Shown: positions 41,567 to 50,251 of the stretch, in pieces
Numbering within the stretch: the stretch's first letter is position 1
Layout: each line of letters opens with the position of its first letter
Source: JAGNDO01 sp963704975
Lineage (GTDB): Bacteria; Chloroflexota; Anaerolineae; Caldilineales; Caldilineaceae
Assembly: GCA_963704975.1 (NCBI GenBank)
Contig: CAVPIK010000031.1
Coordinates: forward strand, 272,601 to 336,600
DNA length: 64,000 bases
Direction of reading: 5' to 3'
The notes under the pieces: generated by a model
Told to the model about the DNA's origin: nothing
Seen by the model: the letters and a program-made list of their open reading frames with translations, nothing else
Databases searched by the model: none
Position numbers and translations under genes: made by a program

Positions 41567-42232
41567 ATGGATTTTGCAGCGATTTTTCAGACCTGGGTCA
41601 AGGTGTTGACCCAACCCAACGAGCAGACCTTTGAATCGGAGAAGGAGAGCCCCAACGCCACCCTCCAGACTGCCCTGATCTGGATTGTGGGCGCGGCGGT
41701 GGTGACGGCGATCCTGGGCTTTCTCCAGGGGCTGATCTTCCGGGGCGTCGCCACGTCCAGTATGCAGCAGTTCATGGACATGGCCGATCTACCGCCGGAA
41801 ACGGCCCAGATGATGGAGATGTTCACAAGTGGCGGTGCCGGGGCGGCCCTATCCGGGGCCGGCGGATTTTTGGGCATCATCCTGGCACCCCTTTTCTTCA
41901 TGCTCGGGGTGGGCATCTTCCACCTGATCGCCAAACTTCTGGGCGGCCAGGGGCAGTTCGACAAGTATGCCTACCTGATCGCCGCGTTCCAGGCGCCCAT
42001 CTCGATTGCCACGGCTGTGCTGGCCTTCGTGCCGGTCCTGGGCGGCTGCATTGGGGCGTTGATCTCTATCTATAGCCTGGTGCTGGCCTACTTCGCCACC
42101 AAGGTCAACTACAATCTCACATCGGGCAAGGCCATCGTCGTGGTGATCCTGCCCGTGGTGGTGCTGCTGGTTGGGGCCATCTGCATCGGCGGGTTGATCG
42201 CCAGCGCGGTGGTTGCCGGGATGAACGGGTAA
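41567..42232 (+). CDS. Yip1-domain membrane protein
   Basis: Intact, 221 residues, start ATG 41567 (MDFAAIFQTWVKVLTQPNEQ). Five predicted membrane segments include LIWIVGAAVVTAILGFL, FLGIILAPLFFMLGVGIFH and IVVVILPVVVLLVGAICIGG. The N-terminal P-N-E-F/T motif followed by alternating helices is typical of bacterial Yip1/YIF1 proteins of unknown role. It converges with the SdpI-like gene on a shared terminator. Confidence 0.8.
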   Translation: MDFAAIFQTWVKVLTQPNEQTFESEKESPNATLQTALIWIVGAAVVTAILGFLQGLIFRGVATSSMQQFMDMADLPPETAQMMEMFTSGGAGAALSGAGGFLGIILAPLFFMLGVGIFHLIAKLLGGQGQFDKYAYLIAAFQAPISIATAVLAFVPVLGGCIGALISIYSLVLAYFATKVNYNLTSGKAIVVVILPVVVLLVGAICIGGLIASAVVAGMNG

Positions 42233-42246
42233 GATTTCTGGTTTTT

Positions 42247-42303
42247 CAACAAACAAAAAGGCGATGGGGAAATACAATTTCCCCATCGCCTTTTTGTTTG
42301 TTG
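42247..42303. terminator. Bidirectional terminator
   Basis: A perfect 27-bp stem (42247-42273 with 42277-42303) with a 3-nt loop has A-rich and T-rich bases. It serves the convergent yip1-like and sdpI-like genes. Confidence 0.88.
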
Positions 42304-42325
42304 TTTGTGCGGTTGAAAACCGCAC

Positions 42326-43039
42326 CTACGCTCGTCGCTCGGCGTTGGGATCGTCCTTCCACACCAGATAGGAATAGACGAAGAGGCCGACGATCATGGC
42401 CAACATGCCCCCCATCAACACGCCGATCCACCAGCCGGAGATGGGGAGGAAGCCGGTGAGGGCAAGCAGCACGCCCAGGAGCATGAAGGCCCGTCCGCCC
42501 CACAGGTGGGTCTTCTGCCAGGAAAGCTCGCTGGTCAAGGTCCACGGGGTGCGGATGCCCATCATGAAGTTGCTGCGCATGCGCCCCATGTAGTAGCCGA
42601 TGACCAGGAACATCACCCCCACGCCGGCGGGCACGAACATGCCCACGCTGACATTGTAGCCCAGCACATTCAGGATCAACACCCCATGCAGCACGGCGAA
42701 GAAGGCCAACATCACCCACCAGATGGCCTGATACGCGCCCTCGGAGCGCAGGATATTGCCGCCCCGGGGGTCGATGCGAGGAATGACGGCAAAGAGGGCC
42801 GTGAGGCCCAGAAAGATCAGGGGCATGAGCATCAGCCCCTCGAACTTGCCGCCGTAGCGGTCCGGCTGACCGTCCACGCCCCAATGCACGGGGATCTCAG
42901 CCCCGGCGGGCACTTGGCCCCACGCCCACCACGACACGGCGAACATGGCGACGATCACGATGCCGCTGGCGATGAGGAGCGGTTTGAACTTGGCCGACGA
43001 AATGGCGCTGTACGGCGCCGAAGGTTGATTGGTGGTCAT
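42326..43039 (-). CDS. SdpI-family membrane protein (DUF1648 plus SdpI)
   Basis: Intact, 237 residues, start ATG 43039 after AGGAGG. A DUF1648 domain (VSWWAWGQVPAGAEIPVHWG, then GVDGQPDRYGGK) precedes the SdpI domain with YYMGRMRSNFMMGIRTPWTL and LSWQKTHLWGGRAFMLLG. About seven membrane segments are expected. In Bacillus SdpI gives immunity to the SDP killing factor, but most homologues occur without SDP genes and their role is open. None of the other sdp genes is nearby. Confidence 0.87.
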   Translation of the reverse strand: MTTNQPSAPYSAISSAKFKPLLIASGIVIVAMFAVSWWAWGQVPAGAEIPVHWGVDGQPDRYGGKFEGLMLMPLIFLGLTALFAVIPRIDPRGGNILRSEGAYQAIWWVMLAFFAVLHGVLILNVLGYNVSVGMFVPAGVGVMFLVIGYYMGRMRSNFMMGIRTPWTLTSELSWQKTHLWGGRAFMLLGVLLALTGFLPISGWWIGVLMGGMLAMIVGLFVYSYLVWKDDPNAERRA

Positions 43040-43156
43040 GGATCTGCCTCCTCCATAAAGATGTTTTTTGGGATGACCGACACGCAGGAATCCGTCGGCC
43101 ACAGATCCAGTATAGCACCGAAGGCGGTGGGCGTCTACAGTTTTGTCGAGAGAACT

Positions 43157-43232
43157 GTAGGGGTTTGGGTGGGGTGATGGGTACGGGCACGATATATCGT
43201 GCCCGTACCCATCACCCCACCCAAACCCCTAC
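43157..43232. repeat. 76-bp perfect palindrome
   Basis: Two 38-bp arms meet without a loop at 43194/43195. The arm begins GTAGGGGTTTGGGTGGGGTG and ends at the centre with ACGGGCACGATA. It lies upstream of the SdpI-like gene and downstream of the thioredoxin-like gene (both minus). The centre resembles REP palindromes of other bacteria. Confidence 0.9.
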
Positions 43233-43252
43233 GCGTCGATCCCCCAAACGAG

Positions 43253-43288
43253 AACGGCCCCGATCACCTTGCGATGATCGGGGCCGTT
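43253..43288. repeat. 14-bp perfect hairpin, possible terminator of the thioredoxin-like gene
   Basis: AACGGCCCCGATCA (43253-43266) pairs with TGATCGGGGCCGTT (43275-43288) across 8 nt. The minus strand continues TTCTCGTTT, only a modest U-tract. Confidence 0.6.
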
Positions 43289-43366
43289 CCTCAGAGAGGG
43301 TTGAGGAGAGAACCTATAGGAAGTAGTTCGGCTCTTGCGAGCGAACCGTGTTATCAGGTTGAAAAA

Positions 43367-44020
43367 TTACCCCACGGCTTCCTGCATTTTGAGCAGGAAC
43401 ATGGCCTCGGGCACGGCCCCTTCTTGGTGGACGTTGCCGTTGATCACGCTGCGGGGCACGCCCATGACGTTGAAGCGGCTGCTCAGTTCCGGGAACTCGG
43501 TGGCCTCGACCATGTCGGCGTGGACCTTGGCGCTGGCAAAGGCCAGGTGATGGGCCAGGATCACCGCACGGGGGCAGTAGGGGCAGGTGGGGGTGACGAA
43601 GACCTGGATGTGCATGTCCTCGGTCAGGTTTTCCAGGAAGGTCAGGGTCTCGGCGCTCAGGTCCACCTTGCCGCTGCCCACGGTCTGGATGCCGTCCAGC
43701 AGGCTCATGAATTCGTAGCCGCTGGGGATGCCGTAGAAGCGGATGCCATAGTCCACGTCCGCGCCGGCGTCGTCCTGGCCCAGGAGGGCGATGGCGGGCA
43801 CCTTGTCCACGTCCAGCCCGGAGCTGTCCGTGTCAAAATCTCGCTCTTCCACAGAGAGGAAGTCGGACAGACCGGCCAATTCTTCGGCGATCTGCATGGT
43901 GTCGTCGCAGTACGCACAGTCGGATTTGCTGGTATAGACGGCCATCTTCACCGGGCGGCTGACGGCCTCGGCAAACTGCTCTCGGACCAAGCCCGCATCT
44001 TTTTCGCTTAACAATGCCAT
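43367..44020 (-). CDS. Glutaredoxin-like protein disulfide oxidoreductase (two thioredoxin folds)
   Basis: Intact, 217 residues, start ATG 44020 (MALLSEKDAGLVREQFAEAV). Two thioredoxin-like folds each carry a CXXC: SDCAYCDDTMQIAEEL in the first and TPTCPYCPRAVILAHHLA in the second. The cis-Pro loop of the second fold reads NVMGVPRSVING. This layout is that of the archaeal/thermophile PDO family, cytoplasmic enzymes that handle disulfides and reduce peroxiredoxins. The first domain's CAYC is unusual compared with the common CXYC variants but is probably active. Confidence 0.88.
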   Translation of the reverse strand: MALLSEKDAGLVREQFAEAVSRPVKMAVYTSKSDCAYCDDTMQIAEELAGLSDFLSVEERDFDTDSSGLDVDKVPAIALLGQDDAGADVDYGIRFYGIPSGYEFMSLLDGIQTVGSGKVDLSAETLTFLENLTEDMHIQVFVTPTCPYCPRAVILAHHLAFASAKVHADMVEATEFPELSSRFNVMGVPRSVINGNVHQEGAVPEAMFLLKMQEAVG

Positions 44021-44120
44021 GTTTAGAATCTCCTCATGTTGATTTTATCGGCCACCACGTGGCCCCAATTGCTTCACGTGGATTTAGATGCAGGGGGCAG
44101 GGGTTTGGTTACACGGTCGC

Positions 44121-44212
44121 TTTGAAGGGGTGAAGGGGTGAGGGGGTGAAGGGGTGAGTCGCTTTCCAACGAAGATCACCCCTTCACCCCTTCACCCTTC
44201 ACCCGCTCAGCT
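44121..44212. repeat. Heptamer hairpin element with conserved core, copy A
   Basis: GGGTGAA/GGGTGAG words (44125-44158) and complementary TTCACCC words (44175-44212) surround the core TCGCTTTCCAACGAAGATC (44159-44177). The same core occurs at 47874-47892. The element touches the serS stop codon. Confidence 0.85.
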
Positions 44213-44213
44213 T

Positions 44214-45495
44214 TCACCGTATCACCTCAAGCCCACCCATGTACGGGCGCAGGACTTCGGGGACGATGACCGAGCCGTCGGCTTGTTGATAGTTTTCCAG
44301 AATGGCGATGACGATGCGGGGCAGGGCCAGACCGGAGCCGTTGAGGGTGTGCACATATTCGGGCTTGGCCCCCTCTTCCGGGCGATAGCGGATGTTGGCC
44401 CGCCGGGCCTGGAACTCCTTGAACCAGGAGCAGGAGCTGACCTCCAGCCATTCGCCGCAGCCGGCCGCCCACACTTCGATGTCATATTTGATGCTGGCCA
44501 CAAAGGAGAGATCCCCGGTGGCGATGGCCAGGCGGCGATAGGGCAGGCCCAGCCGCTCGGCCAACTCCTCGGCGTTGCGGGTGAGGGCTTCCAGCTCGTC
44601 CCGGCCCGTGGAGGGCTCGACAAACTTGACCATCTCCACCTTTTGGAACTGATGCACCCGCTTGATCCCCCGCACATCCTTGCCGGCGGAGACCTTCTCC
44701 CGGCGGAAGCAGGGGGTGGAGGCCACGTGGTAGATGGGCAGGCTGCCCGGCTCCAGGATCTCGTCCCGATACATGTTGGTCACCGGCACCTCGGCGGTGG
44801 GGATCAGCCAGAAATCCTCCTCCGCGTCCCGGTAGAGGACATCGCCAAATTTGGGCAGGTTGCCCGTGCCCACCATGCAATGTTCCCGCACCATGAAGGG
44901 GGGATAGACCTCTTCGTAGCCGTGCTCCTCGGTGTGCACGTCGAGGAAAAAGGCCGACAGCGCCCGTTGCAGGCGTGCCCCGGCCCCCCGCAGCAGATAG
45001 AAGCGGCTGCCCGAAATCTTCACACCCCGCTCCATGTCGATGATGCCCAGACTTTCGCCGATGTCCCAGTGGGCTTTCGGCTCAAAGTCAAAGGTTGGCT
45101 TTTCGCCCCACTCGGAGAGCACCACATTGCCGCTCTCGTCCAAGGCCACGGGCACACTGTCGTCGGGAATGTTGGGGATGCGCAACATGGCGGACTCGAA
45201 GTCCGCATCCACCTGGCGCAGGTCTACCTCTAGCCCCGTGATCGTATCGCCGATCGGCCCCCATGTGCGCTTTGAGGGCGTTGGCCTCGGCGGTCTTCTT
45301 TTCTCGAAAAAGCAGACCGATCTCCTTGGAGCCAGTGTTGCGCTCGGCCCGCAGCCCCTCCAATTCCACCAAAATCTGGCGGCGGCGCTCGTCCAGATCC
45401 AGGGCTTGCTCCCACGGTGCCGTGGTGTCGTTGAGCTTGACCATGGCCTCGGCCAAGGCTTCTCGGTTTTCTCGCATCCAACGAATGTCTAGCAT
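44214..45495 (-). CDS. serS: Seryl-tRNA synthetase, one frameshift
   Basis: Class II synthetase charging tRNA-Ser. It starts at ATG 45495 (MLDIRWMRENREALAEAMVK) with AGGAGA upstream. The N-terminal tRNA-binding coiled coil runs to about residue 100. A single indel near 45250 separates it from the catalytic core. Motif 2 reads HVASTPCFRREKVSAGKD and motif 3 LNGSGLALPRIVIAILENYQ, with TAEVPVTNMYRDEI between. Total length about 425 residues is normal. It is controlled by the T-box leader upstream. The stop TGA is part of a GGTGAAAG repeat word. Confidence 0.94.
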
Positions 45496-45526
45496 GTTCA
45501 GTCTCCTCCCTCAGAAAAAAGAATAG

Positions 45527-45780
45527 AAAAATCCCCCCGTCCAGTTCAGGACGGGAGGACCCGTGGTGCCACCTGAGTTTGCGACCACCCCCTTGGGGGC
45601 GGCTGCCTCATGCCATGATAACGGTGTGGGGACCGTCCGGCCATTGCCTGCCGGAAGCTCGGAAGTGGAAACCCTGTCGGCTCCTGTTGCCTCGCAGCGG
45701 CCGGCAACTCTCTGGAAGGATGGGGACAGGGTGGGGTCTTCGTCAATGCTGTGTGTATGAACTGATTTTTAGCAACTATA
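45527..45780 (-). promoter_or_regulatory. T-box riboswitch controlling serS
   Basis: The minus strand carries the T-box sequence CTCAGGTGGCACCACGGG (45576-45559 region). A terminator follows directly (CCTCCCGTCC/GGACGGGGGG, 45533-45558) with a TTTTTC tail. Upstream, AGAGAGTTGCCGG...CCGGCAA-type pairing forms the large stem I. Uncharged tRNA-Ser should pair with UGGC and stabilise the antiterminator. Leader length is about 250 nt before the terminator end. Confidence 0.9.
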
Positions 45781-45786
45781 AAAAGG

Positions 45787-45815
45787 AGTTTAGCATAGCC
45801 GCCAGGGGATGTCAA
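45787..45815 (-). promoter_or_regulatory. Promoter of serS
   Basis: On the minus strand TTGACA (45815-45810) and TAAACT (45792-45787) are separated by 17 bp, just upstream of the T-box leader. Confidence 0.65.
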
Positions 45816-45865
45816 CGACGGGCAAATCGAAAAATTGACACTTTTTATCGTGTTTCATTGTACAC

Positions 45866-46255
45866 CTACCAAACTGTGGGGACATGGCCAGATTGACGAA
45901 TTGCCCCATCGACGGTGAGCAACGCAATCTCATCAGCAAAGAAGCTTCTACAGTGGAGAGCCGTCGCCACAATAATACTGTCGTGAATGTCCAGGTCGGT
46001 GGGCATATGCGAAATGACGAACATATCCATTGGCAAAACCACACAACGGGGATCACCGATGACCCTCTTCATGATTGCCTCAAACTCGAGGTGGATTCGT
46101 TTCTTATTCGCTATGTGTTTCGCCTCGGCCAAGACCATAACGGGAATGACAAGCTGGCTATCCTCATCCTCCAAGACCGACCGAGCAAGATCCCCCAAAC
46201 GCGGGTCGTCGCTGAAGTACCAAACCAGGGCGTGGGTGTCGAGGACATATCTCAT
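45866..46255 (-). CDS. vapC: PIN-domain toxin (VapC-like)
   Basis: Intact, 129 residues, start ATG 46255. The PIN nuclease acidic residues are visible: MRYVLDTHALVWYFSD (first Asp), VMVLAEAKHIANK (Glu) and MPTDLDIHDSIIVATALH (Asp), with a later LLTVDGAIRQSG. Such toxins cleave RNA, often tRNA. Its start overlaps the stop of the preceding small gene by 4 bp (ATGA), the usual arrangement of an antitoxin-toxin operon. Confidence 0.87.
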   Translation of the reverse strand: MRYVLDTHALVWYFSDDPRLGDLARSVLEDEDSQLVIPVMVLAEAKHIANKKRIHLEFEAIMKRVIGDPRCVVLPMDMFVISHMPTDLDIHDSIIVATALHCRSFFADEIALLTVDGAIRQSGHVPTVW

Positions 46256-46485
46256 AGCAGATCCGAAGTGGAGATTCGTGCCGCTGCGATCTCCTCAGCG
46301 GAGATATCAACGCCTTTCCATATTCCTCGCAAGGAAGCGAAGTTGGCAGACACAGGCTGCGTCGGATCTTTCAATGACAGTTCCTGGCCCAACCGGAACA
46401 TCTCGTGTTCGAGCCATCCCAGTTGAAGACGGATCATTTGCAGTCGCGCCTGCGCCGTAGTGGTGTCTTGGATAGAAACGGTCAT
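46252..46485 (-). CDS. Antitoxin of the PIN-domain toxin
   Basis: This 77-residue protein starts at ATG 46485. The N-terminal half is helical (ARLQMIRLQLGWLEHEMFRL). The C-terminal segment LRGIWKGVDISAEEIAAAR matches the short tail common in antitoxins paired with this kind of PIN toxin, probably the toxin-binding part. A DNA-binding fold is not obvious. The gene overlaps vapC by 4 bp. Confidence 0.75.
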   Translation of the reverse strand: MTVSIQDTTTAQARLQMIRLQLGWLEHEMFRLGQELSLKDPTQPVSANFASLRGIWKGVDISAEEIAAARISTSDLL

Positions 46486-46678
46486 GTTGCTTATCCTCCA
46501 GAAAATTTGTCCAGTCGTCAGTTTTGAATCTCTACCATGTCCTTTAGATTATAGCACTTGTCCTCCCACCTGTCATGGTCGTTGTATCTCCCTTCAATCA
46601 GTGTTGCCAGCCACAGCAGATGGGGGTAAGATTAGACACGTTCAACCGTCTCGGCCCCCGCCGCCCAAAGGAAAGCCT

Positions 46679-47824
46679 GTGTCCATCCAATCCCTGCCCG
46701 ACCGTTTTGCGCCGATTCTGCACTTTTCCCAAGGGGAGAATTTCTTTCCCATGTCGGTGGATGATTTCCTGACCTATTCAGCGCTGTACCGGCGAGGGGA
46801 AGACCGCCCCTTGGTGGATTTTGGCCAACTCCGGCCCCATCATTTGGGGTCGGGCCGAGAGATGGCGGAGACCTTTTTGCGCAGTGTGGAGATGGGGCCG
46901 TTGGGCGGCGAAGAGGTGGCCTCCGCCTGGGGCGCCAGCGGACTGCGGTTGATCTACGACTGGTCCCGCAACCCCTTTTCCATTTGGACCGAAGCCCTGG
47001 CCCGCAAGGCGTATGATTGGTTTAGCGACAAGACCGCGGCGGCCACCAAAAAATTCTGGTGGAATGGGCTGCTTCTGGCCAAGGCGTGGGCGGACAGCAG
47101 CCGCAGTGTGCGGGCGGATCTGCCCCGGCTGGTGCTGCCGACCCAGGTGCGCAATGCGGCCATCAACCGCTATCGAGCCAACCAGGGTGCCAGCCCTCGC
47201 TATACCTACTACTATCGCATGGTCGAAGAGAAGAACTTTCTAGTTCTCCAATACTGGTTTTTTTATGCGTACAACGACTGGGCCAATGGATTTGGGGGAT
47301 TCAACGACCACGAGGGCGATTGGGAGGGGATTCAGCTTTTCTTTCGGGTGAAAGGCGGGCAGCCGGCCCCGACGCCGTCCCACATCTGCTTCCAGGGCCA
47401 TCATTCCCGCATCACCAAGGCCTGGGATGACCCGGATTTGGAAAAGGAGGGCGACCATGTCCATGTCTATGTGGCGGCGGGGTCCCATGCCAGCTATCCC
47501 CAGCCCCGCCAATATCCGCTGATGGCGCTCTACAATTTGATCGATTATGCCACGGGCGGGGATGTGGTGTTGCCCCACACGGCGTGGCAGCCGCCCATCA
47601 ACCTGGCGGACCAGGCCTGGCTGACCGACTATCCCGGCTCCTGGGGGACCCGGTACTGGGTGCCCTTGGCCTGGCTCAGCCGCACCCTGGGCCTGCTGAT
47701 CAGCGCCCTGCCCGGCGAGATCCAACTCCCCGGCGTCAGCGCGCCCCGCAGCCCAAAGCTGGACGAGGACGGCAACGAGCGGGAGATTTGGCGGGATCCG
47801 GTGGGGTTTGCGGGACTTGAGTGA
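46679..47824 (+). CDS. Vps62-related (DUF946-type) protein
   Basis: The start chosen is GTG 46679, with AAGGAAA upstream. The product has 381 residues. Conserved blocks are YYYRMVEEKNFLVLQYWFFY, FNDHEGDWEGIQLFF and HVHVYVAAGSHASYPQP, which mark Vps62/DUF946-like proteins found in plants, fungi and bacteria. Their biochemical role is unknown. No signal peptide or membrane helix is visible. The stop TGA belongs to the GAGTGAAGGGG repeat word of the element that follows. Confidence 0.75.
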   Translation: MSIQSLPDRFAPILHFSQGENFFPMSVDDFLTYSALYRRGEDRPLVDFGQLRPHHLGSGREMAETFLRSVEMGPLGGEEVASAWGASGLRLIYDWSRNPFSIWTEALARKAYDWFSDKTAAATKKFWWNGLLLAKAWADSSRSVRADLPRLVLPTQVRNAAINRYRANQGASPRYTYYYRMVEEKNFLVLQYWFFYAYNDWANGFGGFNDHEGDWEGIQLFFRVKGGQPAPTPSHICFQGHHSRITKAWDDPDLEKEGDHVHVYVAAGSHASYPQPRQYPLMALYNLIDYATGGDVVLPHTAWQPPINLADQAWLTDYPGSWGTRYWVPLAWLSRTLGLLISALPGEIQLPGVSAPRSPKLDEDGNEREIWRDPVGFAGLE

Positions 47825-47937
47825 AGGGGTGAGCGGGTAAAGGGGTGAAGGGGTGAAAGGGTGAGGGGGTGAATCGCTTTCCAGCGACGATCGCCCCTTC
47901 ACCCGCTCACCCTTTCACCCCTTCGCCCGCTCACCTC
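47823..47937. repeat. Heptamer hairpin element with conserved core, copy B
   Basis: GGGTGAA-type words (47823-47873) and their complement (47893-47937) flank the core TCGCTTTCCAGCGACGATC (47874-47892), which differs from copy A at two positions. Each end supplies the stop codon of a convergent gene. Confidence 0.88.
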
Positions 47938-49070
47938 GGTTGCGGAACGGAGATGCCGTCCACAATATTGGCGAGATCGACGAATTGGACCAGGCTGAGG
48001 GGGCCGGGGATGCGGAAGACGCTGTAGGGGGGCACGTCCAGGTGGTTGACCAGCCACGCCAGCATGGGTTCGGGCATGGCGGACTCCACATCCAAGCGCA
48101 TGACCTGGGTCAGCTTTTCTTCTTGGCGAGAGGCGATGATCGGCCCCATGAAATTGGGCGATGAGGTCAGCTGGGAACCGGAGCGCAGCACCCGGAAGTA
48201 GTAGGCCCCGGTCACTTCCATGCCCTGAAAGAGTTCCGGGACGGAGAAGCGCACCAGCTCTTCGCTCCACATCCATTCTTGGCTGGACGAGCCGTTCCGG
48301 GTGGGCAACGCCACAAAACGGGGCAACATGCGGGGCACTTTGATGCGGGCATAGACTTGGGCTGGCCAGCGGGGGTTGGCCCGCTGATAGGCGGATGAAT
48401 CCTGGGGCAGTTGCACAAGGATGTTGAGGCTGTGGGTGCTGATAAAGGGAAAGGGACGACCCGGATCCACGGCCAAGGGGGTGAGCAGGGGATAGACTCG
48501 ATTTTGGAAATATTCCCGCACCCAGGTTCGTTGTTCCCACAGCAATTGCTGGGCCGAGCGCATGTTGATGCCCGCTTGGCCAATCTCCGGTAACAGGGTC
48601 TTGAGTATAAAGTCGGCGGCCTGGTTCACAATGGACTGGACTTGGCCGGCCAGGGTCTGGAGCCGATCTCGGCTGCCGGATTCCCCAGCGGCCTCGGCCT
48701 CGTGCAGAGCGGGCATCTCCAAAATAAAGAAATTGTCCAGACTGGCCGCCATCAACCCCAGGATACGCAGCCGTTCCCCCATGGGGCGGCTCAAATCCTG
48801 GGCGGCCTTCAGCAAATAGCGGGGCTCGCCCAGGCTGTCGAGCTGACCGGCGGCTTGCAGTTGGCCCAGATGCTCCTTCAGCGCATGGGCCAGGGATCTG
48901 GCCCGCTGGACCATGCGCCGACTCTCCGCCGACGTCCCCCCAGACCAGGAGGAGATCGATGGTTTTCCGGCGTGTTGCCCGCCCAAATCAGCCGCAACGT
49001 CCGGGAGGACGGGGCTGATTTGGGGCTGAGGGGATTGTTGAAAAGATTGTATCTCCTGGGTCGAGTTCAT
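47931..49070 (-). CDS. Polyphosphate kinase 1-like protein, N-terminal half only
   Basis: Start ATG 49070 (MNSTQEIQSFQQ) is the most likely. Upstream in-frame ATGs exist. The roughly 380-residue product matches the PPK1 N and middle (head) domains: RILGLMAASLDNFFILEMPA, then YFQNRVYPLLTPLAVDPGRP and FPFISTHSLNILVQLP. The C-terminal catalytic domains with the phosphorylated His are missing, because the frame ends at a TGA supplied by a GGGTGAGC repeat element. It may be a truncated relic or a non-catalytic homologue. The frame is intact and the first residues (Ser/Gln-rich) are unlike normal PPK1, which begins near the fold. Confidence 0.78.
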   Translation of the reverse strand: MNSTQEIQSFQQSPQPQISPVLPDVAADLGGQHAGKPSISSWSGGTSAESRRMVQRARSLAHALKEHLGQLQAAGQLDSLGEPRYLLKAAQDLSRPMGERLRILGLMAASLDNFFILEMPALHEAEAAGESGSRDRLQTLAGQVQSIVNQAADFILKTLLPEIGQAGINMRSAQQLLWEQRTWVREYFQNRVYPLLTPLAVDPGRPFPFISTHSLNILVQLPQDSSAYQRANPRWPAQVYARIKVPRMLPRFVALPTRNGSSSQEWMWSEELVRFSVPELFQGMEVTGAYYFRVLRSGSQLTSSPNFMGPIIASRQEEKLTQVMRLDVESAMPEPMLAWLVNHLDVPPYSVFRIPGPLSLVQFVDLANIVDGISVPQPR

Positions 49071-49138
49071 GACGCCGATCATGCCCGGCCTGGGGGTTTC
49101 TGTCAAATCAGTGCAAATCAAAAAACAGGAGACTTACC

Positions 49139-50040
49139 ATGTTTTCAGTCGAAAAAATATCTTATCTGGGCTGGCCGAACTGTTATCGACTCAGCAACGG
49201 GCTGGTCGATCTGATCATCACCACGGATGTGGGGCCGCGCATCATCCGCTTTGGCTTTGTGGGCGAAGCGAATGAGTTTGTGGAGTTCCCGGAGCAGGTG
49301 GGGCGCATGGGCGAGGCCGAATGGCTCAACTTTGGCGGCCACCGGCTGTGGCACGCGCCGGAAAACAAGGCCCGCACCTACTTTGCGGACAGCGGCCCGG
49401 TGAAATTTGAGCAGCACGATGGCTTTGTGCGCACGGTTCAAGACGGTGGAGCCGACCACGGGCATCCAAAAGGAGATGGACATCACCTTGGACCCGGAAT
49501 CGGCCAAGGTGACCGTGGTGCATCGGCTGCGCAACATGGGGCTGTGGGCGGTGGAGTTGGCCCCCTGGGCGCTCTCCGTCATGGCGCCGGGGGGCGTGGC
49601 CATCCTGCCCCTGCCGCCCCGGGGATCCCACACGGAGAATCTGCTGCCCAGCAACCGATTGGTGCTGTGGGCCTACACGGACATGTCCGATCCCCGCTGG
49701 ACTTGGGGCAAGCAGTTTGTGCTGTTGCGCCAAGACGAATCTGCCAAGCTGCCCCAAAAGGTCGGCATGAGCCATGCGCCGTGGATCGCCTATGCCCGGG
49801 CCGGCCATCTCTTTGTCAAGCAGTTCCCCATCCAGCCCAACGCCCCCTACGCGGATCTTGGCTGCACGGTCGAGAGCTTCACCAACGCCCGCATGTTGGA
49901 AGTCGAGACCCTGGCCCCCCTGGTCACCCTGGCCACGGGCGAGATCGCCGAACACACGGAAAGCTGGTCCCTCTTCCGCAACGTCCCCATGCCCACGGGC
50001 GACGCGCGACGTGGTGCGGGATGTGCTGCCGCTGATTTAG
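49139..50040 (+). CDS. Conserved protein, aldose-epimerase-like beta fold (DUF4380-type), frame broken
   Basis: Start ATG 49139 (MFSVEKISYLGWPNCYRLSN) with CAGGAG upstream. Blocks include DLIITTDVGPRIIRFGFVGE, WLNFGGHRLWHAPEN and VVHRLRNMGLWAVELAPWAL. The family resembles galactose-mutarotase folds, but no catalytic role is established. Indels near 49445 and 50010 break it, and the correct end is DVVRDVLPLI at TAG 50038-50040. It is transcribed away from the PPK-like gene. Confidence 0.65.
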
Positions 50041-50109
50041 GGATGGGGGGATTGGGGATCATGGATCAGAGATCGACGGCTTACCGACCCCTCAACCCTG
50101 GACAATCTG

Positions 50110-50175
50110 TGGTATACTGAAGTCAAGAACACGGCAGGTCTGTGCGATGAAATTAGCGCCAGACTCTGCCGTGTT
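50110..50175 (+). promoter_or_regulatory. Extended -10 promoter and leader hairpin of rocD
   Basis: TGGTATACT (50110-50118) is an extended -10 box with no clear -35. The leader then forms a hairpin: AACACGGCAG (50128-50137) with CTGCCGTGTT (50166-50175), extended by GTCTG/CAGAC. No U-run follows. Confidence 0.45.
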
Positions 50176-50251
50176 GTGCTTATCCGTTCATTTCTTGCTG
50201 TTTTTCTGACTGATCGGCAACTTTGCCCGTCGTTTCAACGGAGAGACGACT

